Below are positions 44,502 to 54,722 of a stretch of DNA of 64,000 nt, piece by piece; position 1 is the first letter of the stretch, and the number at the start of each line of letters is the position of its first letter. The DNA lies in NCBI RefSeq assembly GCF_000244915.1, contig NZ_CM001442.1:6646012-6710011 (forward strand), written 5' to 3'. Below the pieces are notes generated by a model. It worked only from the letters and a program-made list of their open reading frames with translations, was not told the origin of the DNA and made no database searches. The translations under genes and the position numbers were made by a program. This DNA comes from Bradyrhizobium sp. WSM471 (GTDB lineage: Bacteria > Pseudomonadota > Alphaproteobacteria > Rhizobiales > Xanthobacteraceae).

Positions 44502-44794
44502 TTTCCGATCTCCCGCTTGCCCTTCTGGATCTCGATCTGCATGCCTTCAGTGACCGGCACCAGGCAGCCCTGTCGGTTGCCGACGCCATCGATGGTGACG
44601 AGACAATCGAAGCACACGCCCATCATGCAATAGGGCAAACGCGGCGCGCCGCTCACCGCGGTCGAACGGCGTGCATCGCAGCTCGAGGCCAGCAGCGCCG
44701 CGGAGACGGTGTCGCCCTGCCGCGCGGCGACGGCAACGCCATCGACGAAGATTTGCACCGGCGGCCGTTTGTCCTGTTCGGATCGTTTGAACAT
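44498..44794 (-). CDS. small (2Fe-2S)-binding protein, HcnA-like subunit
   Basis: 98 aa. It is a plant-ferredoxin-like cluster protein with CMMGVCFDC (Cys-x4-Cys-x2-Cys) and a fourth Cys in NRQGCLVPV. It starts with VQIFVDGVAVAARQGDTVSAALLA, as in the N-terminal domain of sarcosine oxidase alpha and in HcnA. It ferries electrons within the three-subunit flavoenzyme. ATGA overlap with the next gene. Confidence 0.9.
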   Translation of the reverse strand: MFKRSEQDKRPPVQIFVDGVAVAARQGDTVSAALLASSCDARRSTAVSGAPRLPYCMMGVCFDCLVTIDGVGNRQGCLVPVTEGMQIEIQKGKREIGK

Positions 44795-44813
44795 CTGGGC
44801 TCCTTCAATATCC

Positions 44814-45950
44814 CTAGTAGCCGCTATTGTTCGCAGCGCCCGCGCCGCCGAAACGGCTGGCCGAGAACGCGCCGACCAGCTCCGGCTCGAGCGAACCTTG
44901 CGCGACCATGCGCGCGATCTCGAAAGCGTGGTTGGAGGCGAGCGTCACGCCGGAATGGCAGCAGGCGACGAAGGCGCCGGGATGCGTTTCCGACTGGTCG
45001 TAGATCGGAAAGCCGTCCTGCGGCATGACGCGGATGCCGGCCCAGCTCCTGACCACATTGAGCCGCGCGAGATGCGGAAACATGCGCTGGGCGCGATCCG
45101 TCATCACGGCGCTGATCGAATGCTTCAGCGTGCGGTCGTCGAGCTCGTCTTCCTTGCTGTCGCCGATCATCACCGTGCCCTCATCGGTCTGGCGGATCGT
45201 GGTCAGCGGGTGCGGCAGAAACGGCATGGTGCGCTCGGTCACCACGATCTGGCCGCGGGTCGGGCCCATCGGAGCGGTGAGACCGACCATCGGCGCCAGC
45301 GTCTGGTTGGCATTGCCGGCGGCGAGCACGATCTTGGCGGCACGGAGCTCGCCCTGCGGCGTTATCAGGCGGAATTCGCCGCCGTTCTGGCTGATCGACG
45401 AGACCGGGCGCTCCGGAAGATAATCGATGCCGAATGCCCTGAAGCCGGTGTGGAACGCACGAAACGTGCGCAGCGAATTGACGTGACCGTCGAGTGGACA
45501 AAAGCTGCCGCCGGAGACTTCAGGCCCGATCAGCGGCAGCACCTTCTTGACCTCGGACGCCGGCAGCATCTCCATCTTGTAGTCGGCAGCGCCCGTCTGG
45601 TTGTGCATGCGCTTGACCAGCTCAGTGCGCTGGCCGAATTCGTCTTCGCCGAGCGTGAGATGAAAGCCGCCATTCTGCTGAAGCGAGACGTCGAGGCCGG
45701 TCTGCTGCTTCAGCTCGGACGCGAGCCGGCTCCATGCCTGTGACGCCTGCACGGTCCACACCGTATAGGCCGGCATGCCGAGGCCCTTGCTCTGCACCCA
45801 GACCAGCGCAAAGTTGGCACGCGAGGCACGCTTGGTGATGTCGCCTTCGTCGAGCACGGCGACGCGCTTGCCGAGCCGGCCGAGGCCCCAGGCGATGGCG
45901 GAGCCGAGCAATCCGCCGCCGACGACGGCGACGTCGTAATCTGTTCGCAT
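44814..45950 (-). CDS. second FAD-dependent amino acid/amine oxidase (DAO family)
   Basis: 378 aa. VAVVGGGLLGSAIAWGLGRLG FAD-binding start, DEGDITKRASRANFALVWVQSKGLG, and VRSWAGIRVMPQDGFPIYDQ near residue 315. CCHSGVTLASNHAFEIARMV at the C-terminus closes the FAD site. It resembles glycine/D-amino acid oxidases and opine oxidase B. Two DAO proteins in one operon suggest either sequential oxidation steps or alternative catalytic subunits. It lies 8 bp after the permease gene. Confidence 0.9.
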   Translation of the reverse strand: MRTDYDVAVVGGGLLGSAIAWGLGRLGKRVAVLDEGDITKRASRANFALVWVQSKGLGMPAYTVWTVQASQAWSRLASELKQQTGLDVSLQQNGGFHLTLGEDEFGQRTELVKRMHNQTGAADYKMEMLPASEVKKVLPLIGPEVSGGSFCPLDGHVNSLRTFRAFHTGFRAFGIDYLPERPVSSISQNGGEFRLITPQGELRAAKIVLAAGNANQTLAPMVGLTAPMGPTRGQIVVTERTMPFLPHPLTTIRQTDEGTVMIGDSKEDELDDRTLKHSISAVMTDRAQRMFPHLARLNVVRSWAGIRVMPQDGFPIYDQSETHPGAFVACCHSGVTLASNHAFEIARMVAQGSLEPELVGAFSASRFGGAGAANNSGY

Positions 45951-45958
45951 GGATTCTC

Positions 45959-46765
45959 CTATCGCCCCGTATCGCCCTTGCCGGCGAGCACGCGATCGAG
46001 CCCGTAGAAGCGGTCGAGCAGAATGAGGGCGGTCATGGTGATCGCGATCACGCAGGCAGAGACCGACGTCACCAGCGGATCGATGTTGTCCTGGATGTAC
46101 AAAAACATGCGCACCGGCAATGTTTCGGTGCCGGGTGCCGCGAGGAAGACGGTCATGGTGAGATCGTCGAAGGACTGGATGAAGGCGAGCGCCCAGCCGC
46201 TGATGACGCCGGGCAGGATCAGCGGCAGCGTCACGCGGCGGAACAGCGTCCAGCCGCCGGCGCCGAGCGAGACCGCGGCCATCTCGACCGAAAGATCCAT
46301 GCCGGTGGCCGCCGCCAGCGTCAGCCGCAGCGCGAACGGAAACACGATGATGACATGCGCGATGATCAGCGCGGCGAAGCTGCCGCCGAGGCCAGCCGAG
46401 GTGAAGAAGCGCAGGAAGGCGATGCCGAGCACGACATGCGGGATCATCAGCGGCGACAGGAACAACGCCGCCAATGTGTCACGACCGCGAAACCGATAGC
46501 GCGCGATCGCCAGCGCCGCAGGGACCGCGAACAGCAGCGCCACGAAAGAGGATAGTGCGCCAAGGCCAAGGCTGACCCAGAAAGCATGGATGAATTCGGG
46601 ATAGTTGGCGATCGCCCTGAACCAGCGCAGCGAAAAGCCGTTGGTCGGCAGCGACAGGAAGCCTTCTGGCGTGAACGCGACGAGGCAGACGACGAGGATC
46701 GGCGCCACCATGACGATGACGAAGATGGTGTGGAAGATCAGCGCGAGCGGCCCGTTCCGGCTCAT
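45959..46765 (-). CDS. ABC transporter permease, PotC-like
   Basis: 268 aa, six membrane helices. The binding-protein-dependent transport signature is in the cytoplasmic loop: EMAAVSLGAGGWTLFRRVTLPLILPGVISG (EAA motif). It belongs to the spermidine/putrescine/opine type. It pairs with the permease encoded upstream, which it overlaps by four bases (ATGA). Confidence 0.94.
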   Translation of the reverse strand: MSRNGPLALIFHTIFVIVMVAPILVVCLVAFTPEGFLSLPTNGFSLRWFRAIANYPEFIHAFWVSLGLGALSSFVALLFAVPAALAIARYRFRGRDTLAALFLSPLMIPHVVLGIAFLRFFTSAGLGGSFAALIIAHVIIVFPFALRLTLAAATGMDLSVEMAAVSLGAGGWTLFRRVTLPLILPGVISGWALAFIQSFDDLTMTVFLAAPGTETLPVRMFLYIQDNIDPLVTSVSACVIAITMTALILLDRFYGLDRVLAGKGDTGR

Positions 46766-47633
46766 CGGAACACCTCCGCGTAACGGCGCTCGATCAGCGC
46801 GTTGCTGCCGACGACAATCAGCACCAGCGCGGCCAGCAGCAGCGTGGCAACCGCCGCACCCAGCGGCCAGTTCAGCGTGTTGAGGAATTCGTCATAAGCG
46901 AGCGTCGCCGCGACCTTGAGTCGGCGGCCGCCGATGATGGCGGGCGTCGCAAACGCACTGGCCGAGAGCGAGAACACGATGATCGCCCCCGACAGCACGC
47001 CCGGCATGATCTGCGGCATGATGATGCGGCGGATGATGGTCACAGGGGCGGCGCCGAGCGACATCGCGGCATTCTCGATCTGCGGATCGAGACGCTGCAG
47101 CGCCGCCCACACCGACAGCACCATGAACGGCATCATCACGTGCGCAAGCGCGACAACCATACCGGTTTCGGTGAACATGAAGGGGATAGGCGCGCGGATC
47201 AGCCCGGCCGACATCAGCAGCTTGTTGACGAGCCCGTTGTTGCCGCCGAACAGCAGCGCCCAGCCGAGCGTCCTCGCCACCACGGAAATCAGCAGCGGCC
47301 CCAGGATGACCAGCAGGAAAACGCTCTTCCAGCGTCCGCTCATGCGGTTGAGGATGTAGGCCTCGGGCGCACCGAGCAGTGCGGTGAGCAGCGTGGTCAG
47401 GATCGCGATGCGAAACGTCCGCCAGAACATCTCGGCGTAATAGGGATCGGTTACGATCTCGCGCCAGTTCTTGAGGATGAAGACGGGCTCGATGCCCTTG
47501 TACTGGCCCCAATCGTGGAACGACAGCATCACGGTCATTGCCAGCGGAATCAGGAGCACGCCGAAGAACAACATCAAGGCGGGCGCGGTCAGCGCCCAGG
47601 GCGTGCGTGCGTTTCGTTCCTCGGCGGAAGCGC

Positions 47634-47637
<4 letters not shown>
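46762..47637 (-). CDS. ABC transporter permease, PotB-like
   Basis: 291 aa, six membrane helices. EAA loop: ENAAMSLGAAPVTIIRRIIMPQIMPGVLSG. It has a long N-terminal helix-loop typical of PotB, with PEAYILNRMSGRWKS. It overlaps by four bases with the ATPase gene before and the PotC-like gene after. Confidence 0.94.
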
Positions 47638-48671
<1,034 letters not shown>

Positions 48672-48691
48672 ACTGACTCCGGTATGACCGA

Positions 48692-49726
48692 TCAGCGCTC
48701 GACCTCGCGATTCCAGCGCTTGGTCCATTCCTCGCGCTTCTCGTTGATGACGGTCCAGTCCGGATTATAGAGCTTTGCCGCGCGCTCGCCGATCGGCGCC
48801 ATCTTGCCGAGCTCGGGCGGGATCACCAGCGATTTCAGCACCGGGCCGTAGCCGTAATCCTTCAGCATCACGAGCTGGATCTTGGGTTCGAGCAGCATCT
48901 TGACGAAGCTGGACGCAAGCGGCGAGGCGTTCGGCTTGGTGATCGGACAGGCGGTCGTCAGCAGCGTCGCGGCGCCTTCCTTCGGGTAGACGAAGTCGAC
49001 GGGAAAACCGGTATTGGCAAAGCTCTGCACGCGGCCCGTGCCCCACACCGCGATCACGGCCTGGCCGGACTGAAACAGCTCGGTCATCTTGCCCGGCGAC
49101 GGCTCATAGGCGAGCACGTTCGGATTGATCTGCTCCTTGAAGATCTTGAAGCCGGAATCGACATTGGACTCGCCGCCGCCATTCATCTTCGACAGCATCA
49201 CCAGCGCTTCGAGACCATAGGTGTTGTTGATCGGCGGGATCACGAGCTGCTTGGCGTATTTCGTGTCCTTCAAATCGTTCCAGGAGGTCGGCGGCGCCCA
49301 GCCCTTCTCCGCAAACACCTTGGTGTTGTACATCAGACCGGTCGCGACGATGCCGATGGCGACCGCACGATCGTCCTTGAAGCGCGCGGTGTCGTAGAGA
49401 TCGGCCGGCAGGCCCTCGAGCTTGCCGCAGAAGCCGAGCTGGATCGCCTGGTACATCGGGCCGTCGTCGACGATGGCGACGTCGATCTGCTGGTTGCCCT
49501 TCTGCGCCTGGAGCTTTGCCAGCGTGTCGGTAGAGTTGCCGGCGACGTACTCGACCTTGACGCCGTTCTCCTTCTCGAAGGCCGGGATCACCTCGTCGCG
49601 GATGGTCTTCTCGAACGAGCCGCCATAGCCGGCGACATAGAGCGTCTTTTGCTGGGCCGTGGCGACCGACGGGGCGGCGATAAGCGCCGCGATGCTGACC
49701 GCTGTCAGAAGGCGAAAAGTCTTCAT
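48692..49726 (-). CDS. ABC transporter substrate-binding protein, PotD/opine-type
   Basis: 344 aa from the ATG at 49724-49726. Signal peptide MKTFRLLTAVSIAALIAAPSVATAQ. Family-1/13 periplasmic fold with LYVAGYGGSFEKTIRDEVIPAFEKENGVKVEYV, VDVAIVDDGPMYQAIQLG-like core, and a late PNASPLASSFVKMLLEP. It is close in style to spermidine/putrescine and opine-binding proteins. First gene of the nine-gene operon, divergent from the LysR gene with about 275 bp between. Confidence 0.93.
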   Translation of the reverse strand: MKTFRLLTAVSIAALIAAPSVATAQQKTLYVAGYGGSFEKTIRDEVIPAFEKENGVKVEYVAGNSTDTLAKLQAQKGNQQIDVAIVDDGPMYQAIQLGFCGKLEGLPADLYDTARFKDDRAVAIGIVATGLMYNTKVFAEKGWAPPTSWNDLKDTKYAKQLVIPPINNTYGLEALVMLSKMNGGGESNVDSGFKIFKEQINPNVLAYEPSPGKMTELFQSGQAVIAVWGTGRVQSFANTGFPVDFVYPKEGAATLLTTACPITKPNASPLASSFVKMLLEPKIQLVMLKDYGYGPVLKSLVIPPELGKMAPIGERAAKLYNPDWTVINEKREEWTKRWNREVER

Positions 49727-50001
49727 GTGGTCCGATCTCCATACCGGGATGAGGTGATGTGCCGACGAGTCTCGCTGGCCGAAGCGCGTTGCCGCATTTC
49801 CTTCCGCGCAAATCCCTCTCTGATCAGGGCTCCGGCCCCTGCTTGGCGGGTTTGGCGCGATCTGGAGGTTCGAACCCCTCCAATCTGCCGGAAAAGCGGG
49901 CTGTCTCCAGTCCTGATGAAAAAGATTGCAAACCCAAGCTTCCATCGTCCAATGAATAATGGCACCCTTTGCATGCCTAAATGTTATGAATGGAATTGAG
50001 G

Positions 50002-50901
50002 ATGGCACGGATCAATTCGCGGCAGGTCGAGGCCTTCCGGGCCACAATGCTGACCGGCAGCGTGACCGAGGCGGCGGCGCTGATGACGGTGACGCAGCCG
50101 GCGGTCAGCCGGTTGCTGCGCGACCTCCAGGCGCTGTTGAAGATGGAGCTGTTCGAGCGGCGCGGCACCGGCCTCGTGCCGACCGCTGCGGCCATGGCAC
50201 TCTACACCGAAGTCGAGCGCTCCTTCGTCGGCCTCGAACGCATCACCGCGGCAGCCGAAGAAATTCGCGGCCGCCGCACCGGCTCGCTGCGGATCGCGGC
50301 ACTTCCAGCACTGTCGAATGGCTATTTGCCGCGGCTCACCGGGCACTTCCTGAAGGAGCGGCCGAACCTCAACCTCGCTTTCTTCGGCGTGATCTCGCCG
50401 ATCGTGGTCGATTGGGTGCTGAACAACCAGTGCGACGTCGGCTTTGCCGAGGTGCCGATCGCGCATTCGGGCTTGCCGAGCCAGAAGCTGCCAGCGCCGG
50501 CCCGCGTCGCGGTGCTGCCGACCGGTCATCGCCTCGCGGAAAAGGAAGTGCTGGAGCCCCGCGATTTCGAGGGCGAGACCTTCATCTCGTTGTCGGCGGG
50601 ATCATCAAGCCGGCATCTCGTCGACCAGGTCTTCCATCGCCACGATGTCCGCCGCGTGCTCAGGGTCGAGACCACGCTGTCGGAGATCATGTGCGGCATG
50701 GTATCGTCGGGACTTGGCGTCGCCATCTGCGATCCCTTCACCGCGCAGGAATTTTCGACCCGCGGCATCGTCGTGCGCCGCTTCCTGCCTCGCATCGACT
50801 TCGAATTCTCGGCGGTCTTTCCAGCGCAGCGCAGCCCCTCGCCGGTGGCGCTGGATCTGGTGGAGACCATGCGCAAGTCGCTCGCCGAATTCGACGACTA
50901 G
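50002..50901 (+). CDS. LysR family regulator, NocR/OccR-like
   Basis: 299 aa from the ATG at 50002; GGAA eight bases upstream favours it over the ATG four codons earlier. The helix-turn-helix (about residues 3-62, INSRQVEAFRATMLTGSVTEAAALMTVTQPAVSRLLRDLQ) is characteristic of the NocR/OccR group that controls octopine and nopaline catabolism. The rest is the usual periplasmic-binding-like effector domain. It is divergent from the transporter-oxidase operon, its most likely target. A dispersed palindromic element follows downstream. Confidence 0.93.
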   Translation: MARINSRQVEAFRATMLTGSVTEAAALMTVTQPAVSRLLRDLQALLKMELFERRGTGLVPTAAAMALYTEVERSFVGLERITAAAEEIRGRRTGSLRIAALPALSNGYLPRLTGHFLKERPNLNLAFFGVISPIVVDWVLNNQCDVGFAEVPIAHSGLPSQKLPAPARVAVLPTGHRLAEKEVLEPRDFEGETFISLSAGSSSRHLVDQVFHRHDVRRVLRVETTLSEIMCGMVSSGLGVAICDPFTAQEFSTRGIVVRRFLPRIDFEFSAVFPAQRSPSPVALDLVETMRKSLAEFDD

Positions 50902-50948
50902 CCAAGAACGTTTTGAGTTCAATCGATCTCGCCGCGGGCTCGCTGCAA

Positions 50949-51055
50949 CCTCTCCCGCTTGCGGGGGAGGTCGGCGCGAAGCGCCGGGTGGGGGCTCTCT
51001 CCTCATCGGGAGTGTCCCCGTGTGGAGAGAGCCCTCTCCCGCAAGCGGGAGAGGG
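50949..51055. repeat. nested palindromic dispersed repeat
   Basis: Three nested or adjacent palindromes are visible: CCTCTCCCGC/GCGGGGGAGG at 50949-50970, an 11-bp stem GGGCTCTCTCC/GGAGAGAGCCC spanning 50992-51034, and a perfect CCCTCTCCCGC/GCGGGAGAGGG at 51032-51055. It is non-coding and lies between the LysR stop and the end of the convergent amidohydrolase gene. This is a distinct family from the 24950 element. Confidence 0.82.
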
Positions 51056-51087
51056 AGCGCACCACCTTCGTGGCTCCAGGAGACCCC

Positions 51088-52461
51088 TCAACCGTTGAAC
51101 GCCGCCTGCGCCTCGGACAGGTCCCAGATCTTGCCGATCGCAGCGGTGCCCGCCGCCGTGATCGCCGCCTCGTCGGCGCCAAGATAGCGGCCGGCATCGA
51201 TCAGCATGCGGCCGTCGACCATGACCTGATCGATATTGGCGCGATTGGCGAGCGCGATCAGCGCGCGGCGCGGATCGAACAGCGGCTGAAGATGCGGATG
51301 GGTGAGATCGACGATCGTGAGGTCGGCGGTCGCACCGGGCTCGATCCGGCCGAGGTCGGGCCGCTTGATGACATCGGCGGCGATTGCCGTGTTCGCCTCG
51401 ATCAACTCGGGCGAGCTCGCGACATCGGCGCGCGCCGAGGTGATCTTGGAGATCAGCGATGCCGCATTGAGCTCGCCGAGCAGGTCCATGTTGTAGCCGT
51501 CGGTGCCGACCACGGTGCGAACGCCGTGCTCCGCAAACCGGCTGAATGCGGCAGTGACGCCGGCGCGCGCAAACACGCGCGGGCAGTTGAGAACCGTCAT
51601 GCCGCGCGCGGCCATCAGCTTGAGATCGTCGTCGGTGCTGAACATGCAGTGCGCCGCCATCAGATCGGGCGCCAGCAGGCCTAGCCAGTCGAGATATTGC
51701 GCCGGCGTGCGGCCGCCATAGCGCTTGCCGATGGTCTCGACCTCGGCGCGGCTCTGCGCCATATGCGTCGTGATGGGAACGCCAAGCTCGCGCGCCCGCG
51801 CGGCGCAGGCCTTCAGCAGATCGGGGCCGCAGGTATCGGTCGCATGCGGGCTCATCGCAAGGCCGATGCGGCCATCGCCGCGATTATTCCAGCGCTGATA
51901 GAGCGCATCCCACGTCGCCATGTCGGCGGTCCCGTCATCGCCGGAATAGTGCACGACCCCATCGGGTCCGGCCTTGGCGTCCGACGTCGAAAACAGATAG
52001 GGCGCGCCGTAGAAACGGATGCCCATCTCCTCGGCCGCGCCGAACATCTCCGGGATCGAGTTGCGGAACGGCTCCATCACCGTGGTGGCGCCGCCCTTCA
52101 GGAGTTGAAGGATGCCGAGCCGCGCGACTGCCATGCGCTCTTCCGCCGACAAGATATCTGCGCCGCGCTTGGTCAGCGGCAAAAGCACCGTGTAGACGAT
52201 GCTCTGGTTGTTCTTGCGACCATTGCCGTCCTCGGTGTGGCTGCGCGCCACCGCCTCAGAGAAGCAGTGATTATGCAGATTCAGCAGGCCCGGGAGAACG
52301 AAACGGCCGGGACGGTCATGCACCTCGTCCGCGCGCGGCTTGTCGCGCGTGACCGCGGCGATCGTCTTGCCTTCGATCAGGACCCAGTGGTCGCGCAACA
52401 CGTCCTGCGCGCCGTCCTTGCGTGACAGCACATAGCTGCCGAAGATTGCGATCGTGCTCAT
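51088..52461 (-). CDS. metal-dependent amidohydrolase (ATZ/TRZ-SsnA-like)
   Basis: 457 aa from the ATG at 52459-52461, overlapping the preceding stop by four bases. Amidohydrolase signatures: LPGLLNLHNHCFSEAV (metal His-x-His), TTHMAQS (His), AHCMFSTDDD (His), GTDGYNMDLLGEL (Asp). It resembles the guanine/N-ethylammeline/hydroxyatrazine deaminase and chlorohydrolase group. The substrate is a cyclic or N-heterocyclic amine or amidine, by inference. Last gene of the nine-gene operon. Confidence 0.92.
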   Translation of the reverse strand: MSTIAIFGSYVLSRKDGAQDVLRDHWVLIEGKTIAAVTRDKPRADEVHDRPGRFVLPGLLNLHNHCFSEAVARSHTEDGNGRKNNQSIVYTVLLPLTKRGADILSAEERMAVARLGILQLLKGGATTVMEPFRNSIPEMFGAAEEMGIRFYGAPYLFSTSDAKAGPDGVVHYSGDDGTADMATWDALYQRWNNRGDGRIGLAMSPHATDTCGPDLLKACAARARELGVPITTHMAQSRAEVETIGKRYGGRTPAQYLDWLGLLAPDLMAAHCMFSTDDDLKLMAARGMTVLNCPRVFARAGVTAAFSRFAEHGVRTVVGTDGYNMDLLGELNAASLISKITSARADVASSPELIEANTAIAADVIKRPDLGRIEPGATADLTIVDLTHPHLQPLFDPRRALIALANRANIDQVMVDGRMLIDAGRYLGADEAAITAAGTAAIGKIWDLSEAQAAFNG

Positions 52462-54041
52462 GCGGGGCGTACGTTCCAGAAGACGGCGGTGCCGTCGAGA
52501 ATGCCGGTGATGGCTTTGCGATAGGCGGTCGGCTGCTTGTACAGGCCGATCGGAATATAGGGGATTTCCTGAAACGCCACCGCCTGGATCTCGCGGCAGA
52601 TGCGCTGCTGCTCGGCGAGCTCGGAGGCCGCGAGCCATTGGCTGCGCAGGCCGGCCATCTTCTCGCTCGCATACCAGCCGGCGACCTTGCCCTCGCCACG
52701 GATGTTGGTGTTGCCGGCCGGATTGAGCCAGTCGATGCCCTGCCAGTTGCCGACCGCCGCGCTCCAGCCGCCCTGCGGAAGCGGATCCTTCTTGAGCTGG
52801 CGCTGCAACACCACGGCGAAATCGAGCCCGGCATATTCGACGTTCATGCCGGCCTTCCGCAGACTGTCGACGGCGATCTCGCCAAGCGGCTTCTGCGCCA
52901 GCGAGTTGGTGGGGACGAGCACCACGATCTTCTCACCATTGTAGCCCGCGGCCTTGAGATCGGCCTTCACCTTGGCGTAGTCACGCGGGCCGCGGAACAC
53001 ATCGAGGCCGACCTCGCTCGCCATCGGCGTATTCGGCGCGAAATAGCCGATGGGAGAGACCTGAAAGTTCGGATCGGTACCGGCCACCGCGGTCATGAAG
53101 GCGGATTGATCGATCGCCCCCAGCAGCGCGCGGCGAACGGCAGGGTTGTCGAACGGCGGCTGAAGATGATTGAGGCGCAGCATGCAGGCATAACCTCGGG
53201 GATCGAGCACGCGCGTCTCGATGTCGCCGGCCGCCTTGATGATCGGCAGCAGGTCGTGCGGCGTGGTCTCCTGCCAGTCCTGCTCGCCGGTCTGCAGCGC
53301 GGCGACGCCGGTGCCGGCATCGGGCGTGGTGGTCCAGACCACCCGATCGTAATGCACGATCTTCGGACCCGCGGTCCAATCCGGCTTGCCGTCGCCGCGC
53401 GGCTGATAGCGTTCGAATTTGGCATAGGCATTGCGCGCGCCCTGCACACGCTCGTCGGCGAGATAGCGGAACGGGCCGCTGCCGATCACTTCGGTCAGCG
53501 GCTTGAACGGATCCTGGCTCGCCAGCCGCTCCGGCATCATGAAGCACGCGTTGATCGCGGCCTTGCCGAGCGCCTGCGGTAGCAGCGGGAACGGACGCTT
53601 TAGGCGGAAGCGGATGGTGCGGTCGTCGGTGGCCGACAGCTCGTCCGTCGCCTCCATCAGTTCGCCGCCAAAGCCGTCGCGCGCGGCCCAGCGGCGGATG
53701 CTGGCAACGCAGTCCCGCGCAAGGACGCGCTCGCCGTCGTGCCAGAACAGGCCGTCGCGCAACGTCAGATCCCACTGGAGTTGGTCACCGGAGATGGCGT
53801 GGCCCGACAGCATCTGCGGCGAGACTTGCAGGGAGGAGCTCATGCCATAGAGCGTGTCGTAGACCATGAAGCCGTGGTTTCGCGACACCTGTGCCGTGGA
53901 ATAGATGGGATCGACGAAGGCGAGGTCGATCACGGGAATGAAGCGCAGCGTGGTCTGGGATTCGGCGCGCAGGATGCCCGGGAATGACAGCGCCGGTACA
54001 GCGGCTGCGGCCTTGAGGAGCGAACGGCGAGAGACGGGCAT
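52458..54041 (-). CDS. ABC transporter substrate-binding protein, family 5 (peptide/opine type), orphan
   Basis: 527 aa. Twin-arginine signal peptide (SRRSLLKAAAAVPALSFPGILRAES). SBP_bac_5 fold with NHGFMVYDTLYGM, LTLRDGLFWHDGERVLARDCVASIRRW, and a late VGNWQGIDWLNPAGNTN. No DppBCDF-type permease or ATPase lies anywhere in the operon, so it must feed another transporter, serve as a sensor, or be a remnant. It lies 22 bp after the racemase-like gene. Confidence 0.93.
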   Translation of the reverse strand: MPVSRRSLLKAAAAVPALSFPGILRAESQTTLRFIPVIDLAFVDPIYSTAQVSRNHGFMVYDTLYGMSSSLQVSPQMLSGHAISGDQLQWDLTLRDGLFWHDGERVLARDCVASIRRWAARDGFGGELMEATDELSATDDRTIRFRLKRPFPLLPQALGKAAINACFMMPERLASQDPFKPLTEVIGSGPFRYLADERVQGARNAYAKFERYQPRGDGKPDWTAGPKIVHYDRVVWTTTPDAGTGVAALQTGEQDWQETTPHDLLPIIKAAGDIETRVLDPRGYACMLRLNHLQPPFDNPAVRRALLGAIDQSAFMTAVAGTDPNFQVSPIGYFAPNTPMASEVGLDVFRGPRDYAKVKADLKAAGYNGEKIVVLVPTNSLAQKPLGEIAVDSLRKAGMNVEYAGLDFAVVLQRQLKKDPLPQGGWSAAVGNWQGIDWLNPAGNTNIRGEGKVAGWYASEKMAGLRSQWLAASELAEQQRICREIQAVAFQEIPYIPIGLYKQPTAYRKAITGILDGTAVFWNVRPA

Positions 54042-54063
54042 TGCAAGAGGCTCCTGAAGGATC

Positions 54064-54714
54064 TTACGTGTTCAACAAAATGGCACCGATCGCAGCGGCC
54101 ACCGCCTGCTGCGCAGGCTCGACCACGGGCACACCGATGGCCTCCGCAATCGCCGCGCGATGCGAGGCCATGCCGGCGCAGCCCAACACCACGACATCGG
54201 CACGGCATTGCGAGACCAGCGCGCGGCCGGCTTCGATCAACCGTCCGCGGATGTCCGCGCCCGCCGTCTCCGCCGCGCTCGCGCCGACCGACCAGCTTCC
54301 GGCATAACGGCTATCGACGCCCATCAGCCGCACCATGCGCTGCTGGCGGCGGATGCTCGAGGGCGACAGCGCGATGATTCCGAAGCGCTCGCCCAGCATC
54401 AGCGCACGAAAGATGCCGCACTCGGCGATGCCCATCACCGGGCGCCCGCCGGCTGCCTCGCGCACCGCATGCAGGCCGGGATCACTGAAGCAGGCGAGCA
54501 CGAAGGCATCCGCCTCGTCGCGCATGACGCGATTGACCAGCGGCATGACGACGCTGTCGGCGTCGCGTTGCGAGCTGATGCCGGGCGGCCCCTCGGCAAG
54601 ACCGACGACCTCGATTTGGGGTCCGCCGACGATGCGCAGCGGCGCGACGGCGTCATCGATTGCCGCCGTCACCGATGCGGAGGAGTTGGGGTTGATGACG
54701 AGGATGCGGGTCAT
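54064..54714 (-). CDS. Asp/Glu/hydantoin racemase family protein
   Basis: 216 aa from the ATG at 54712-54714. It has a duplicated Rossmann-like fold with two catalytic cysteines, in FVLACFSDPGLHA and VVLGCAGMASHR. The start RILVINPNSSASVTAAID and the GFGIIAL-like middle (FGIIALSPSSIRRQQ) are those of hydantoin racemases. Together with the N-carbamoyl hydrolase in the same operon it suggests racemisation of a 5-substituted hydantoin or N-carbamoyl amino acid, but aspartate/glutamate racemase activity is also possible. Confidence 0.9.
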   Translation of the reverse strand: MTRILVINPNSSASVTAAIDDAVAPLRIVGGPQIEVVGLAEGPPGISSQRDADSVVMPLVNRVMRDEADAFVLACFSDPGLHAVREAAGGRPVMGIAECGIFRALMLGERFGIIALSPSSIRRQQRMVRLMGVDSRYAGSWSVGASAAETAGADIRGRLIEAGRALVSQCRADVVVLGCAGMASHRAAIAEAIGVPVVEPAQQAVAAAIGAILLNT

Positions 54715-54722
54715 GGCGTGGC

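Noticed and set aside
49863..49882. tRNA-like segment with GGTTCGAACC between CCTCC-type arms, upstream of the PotD-like gene
   Set aside because: The loop would be eight bases and no acceptor, D or anticodon arm can be folded on either strand. It is a simple 6-bp hairpin with a TTCGAA core.
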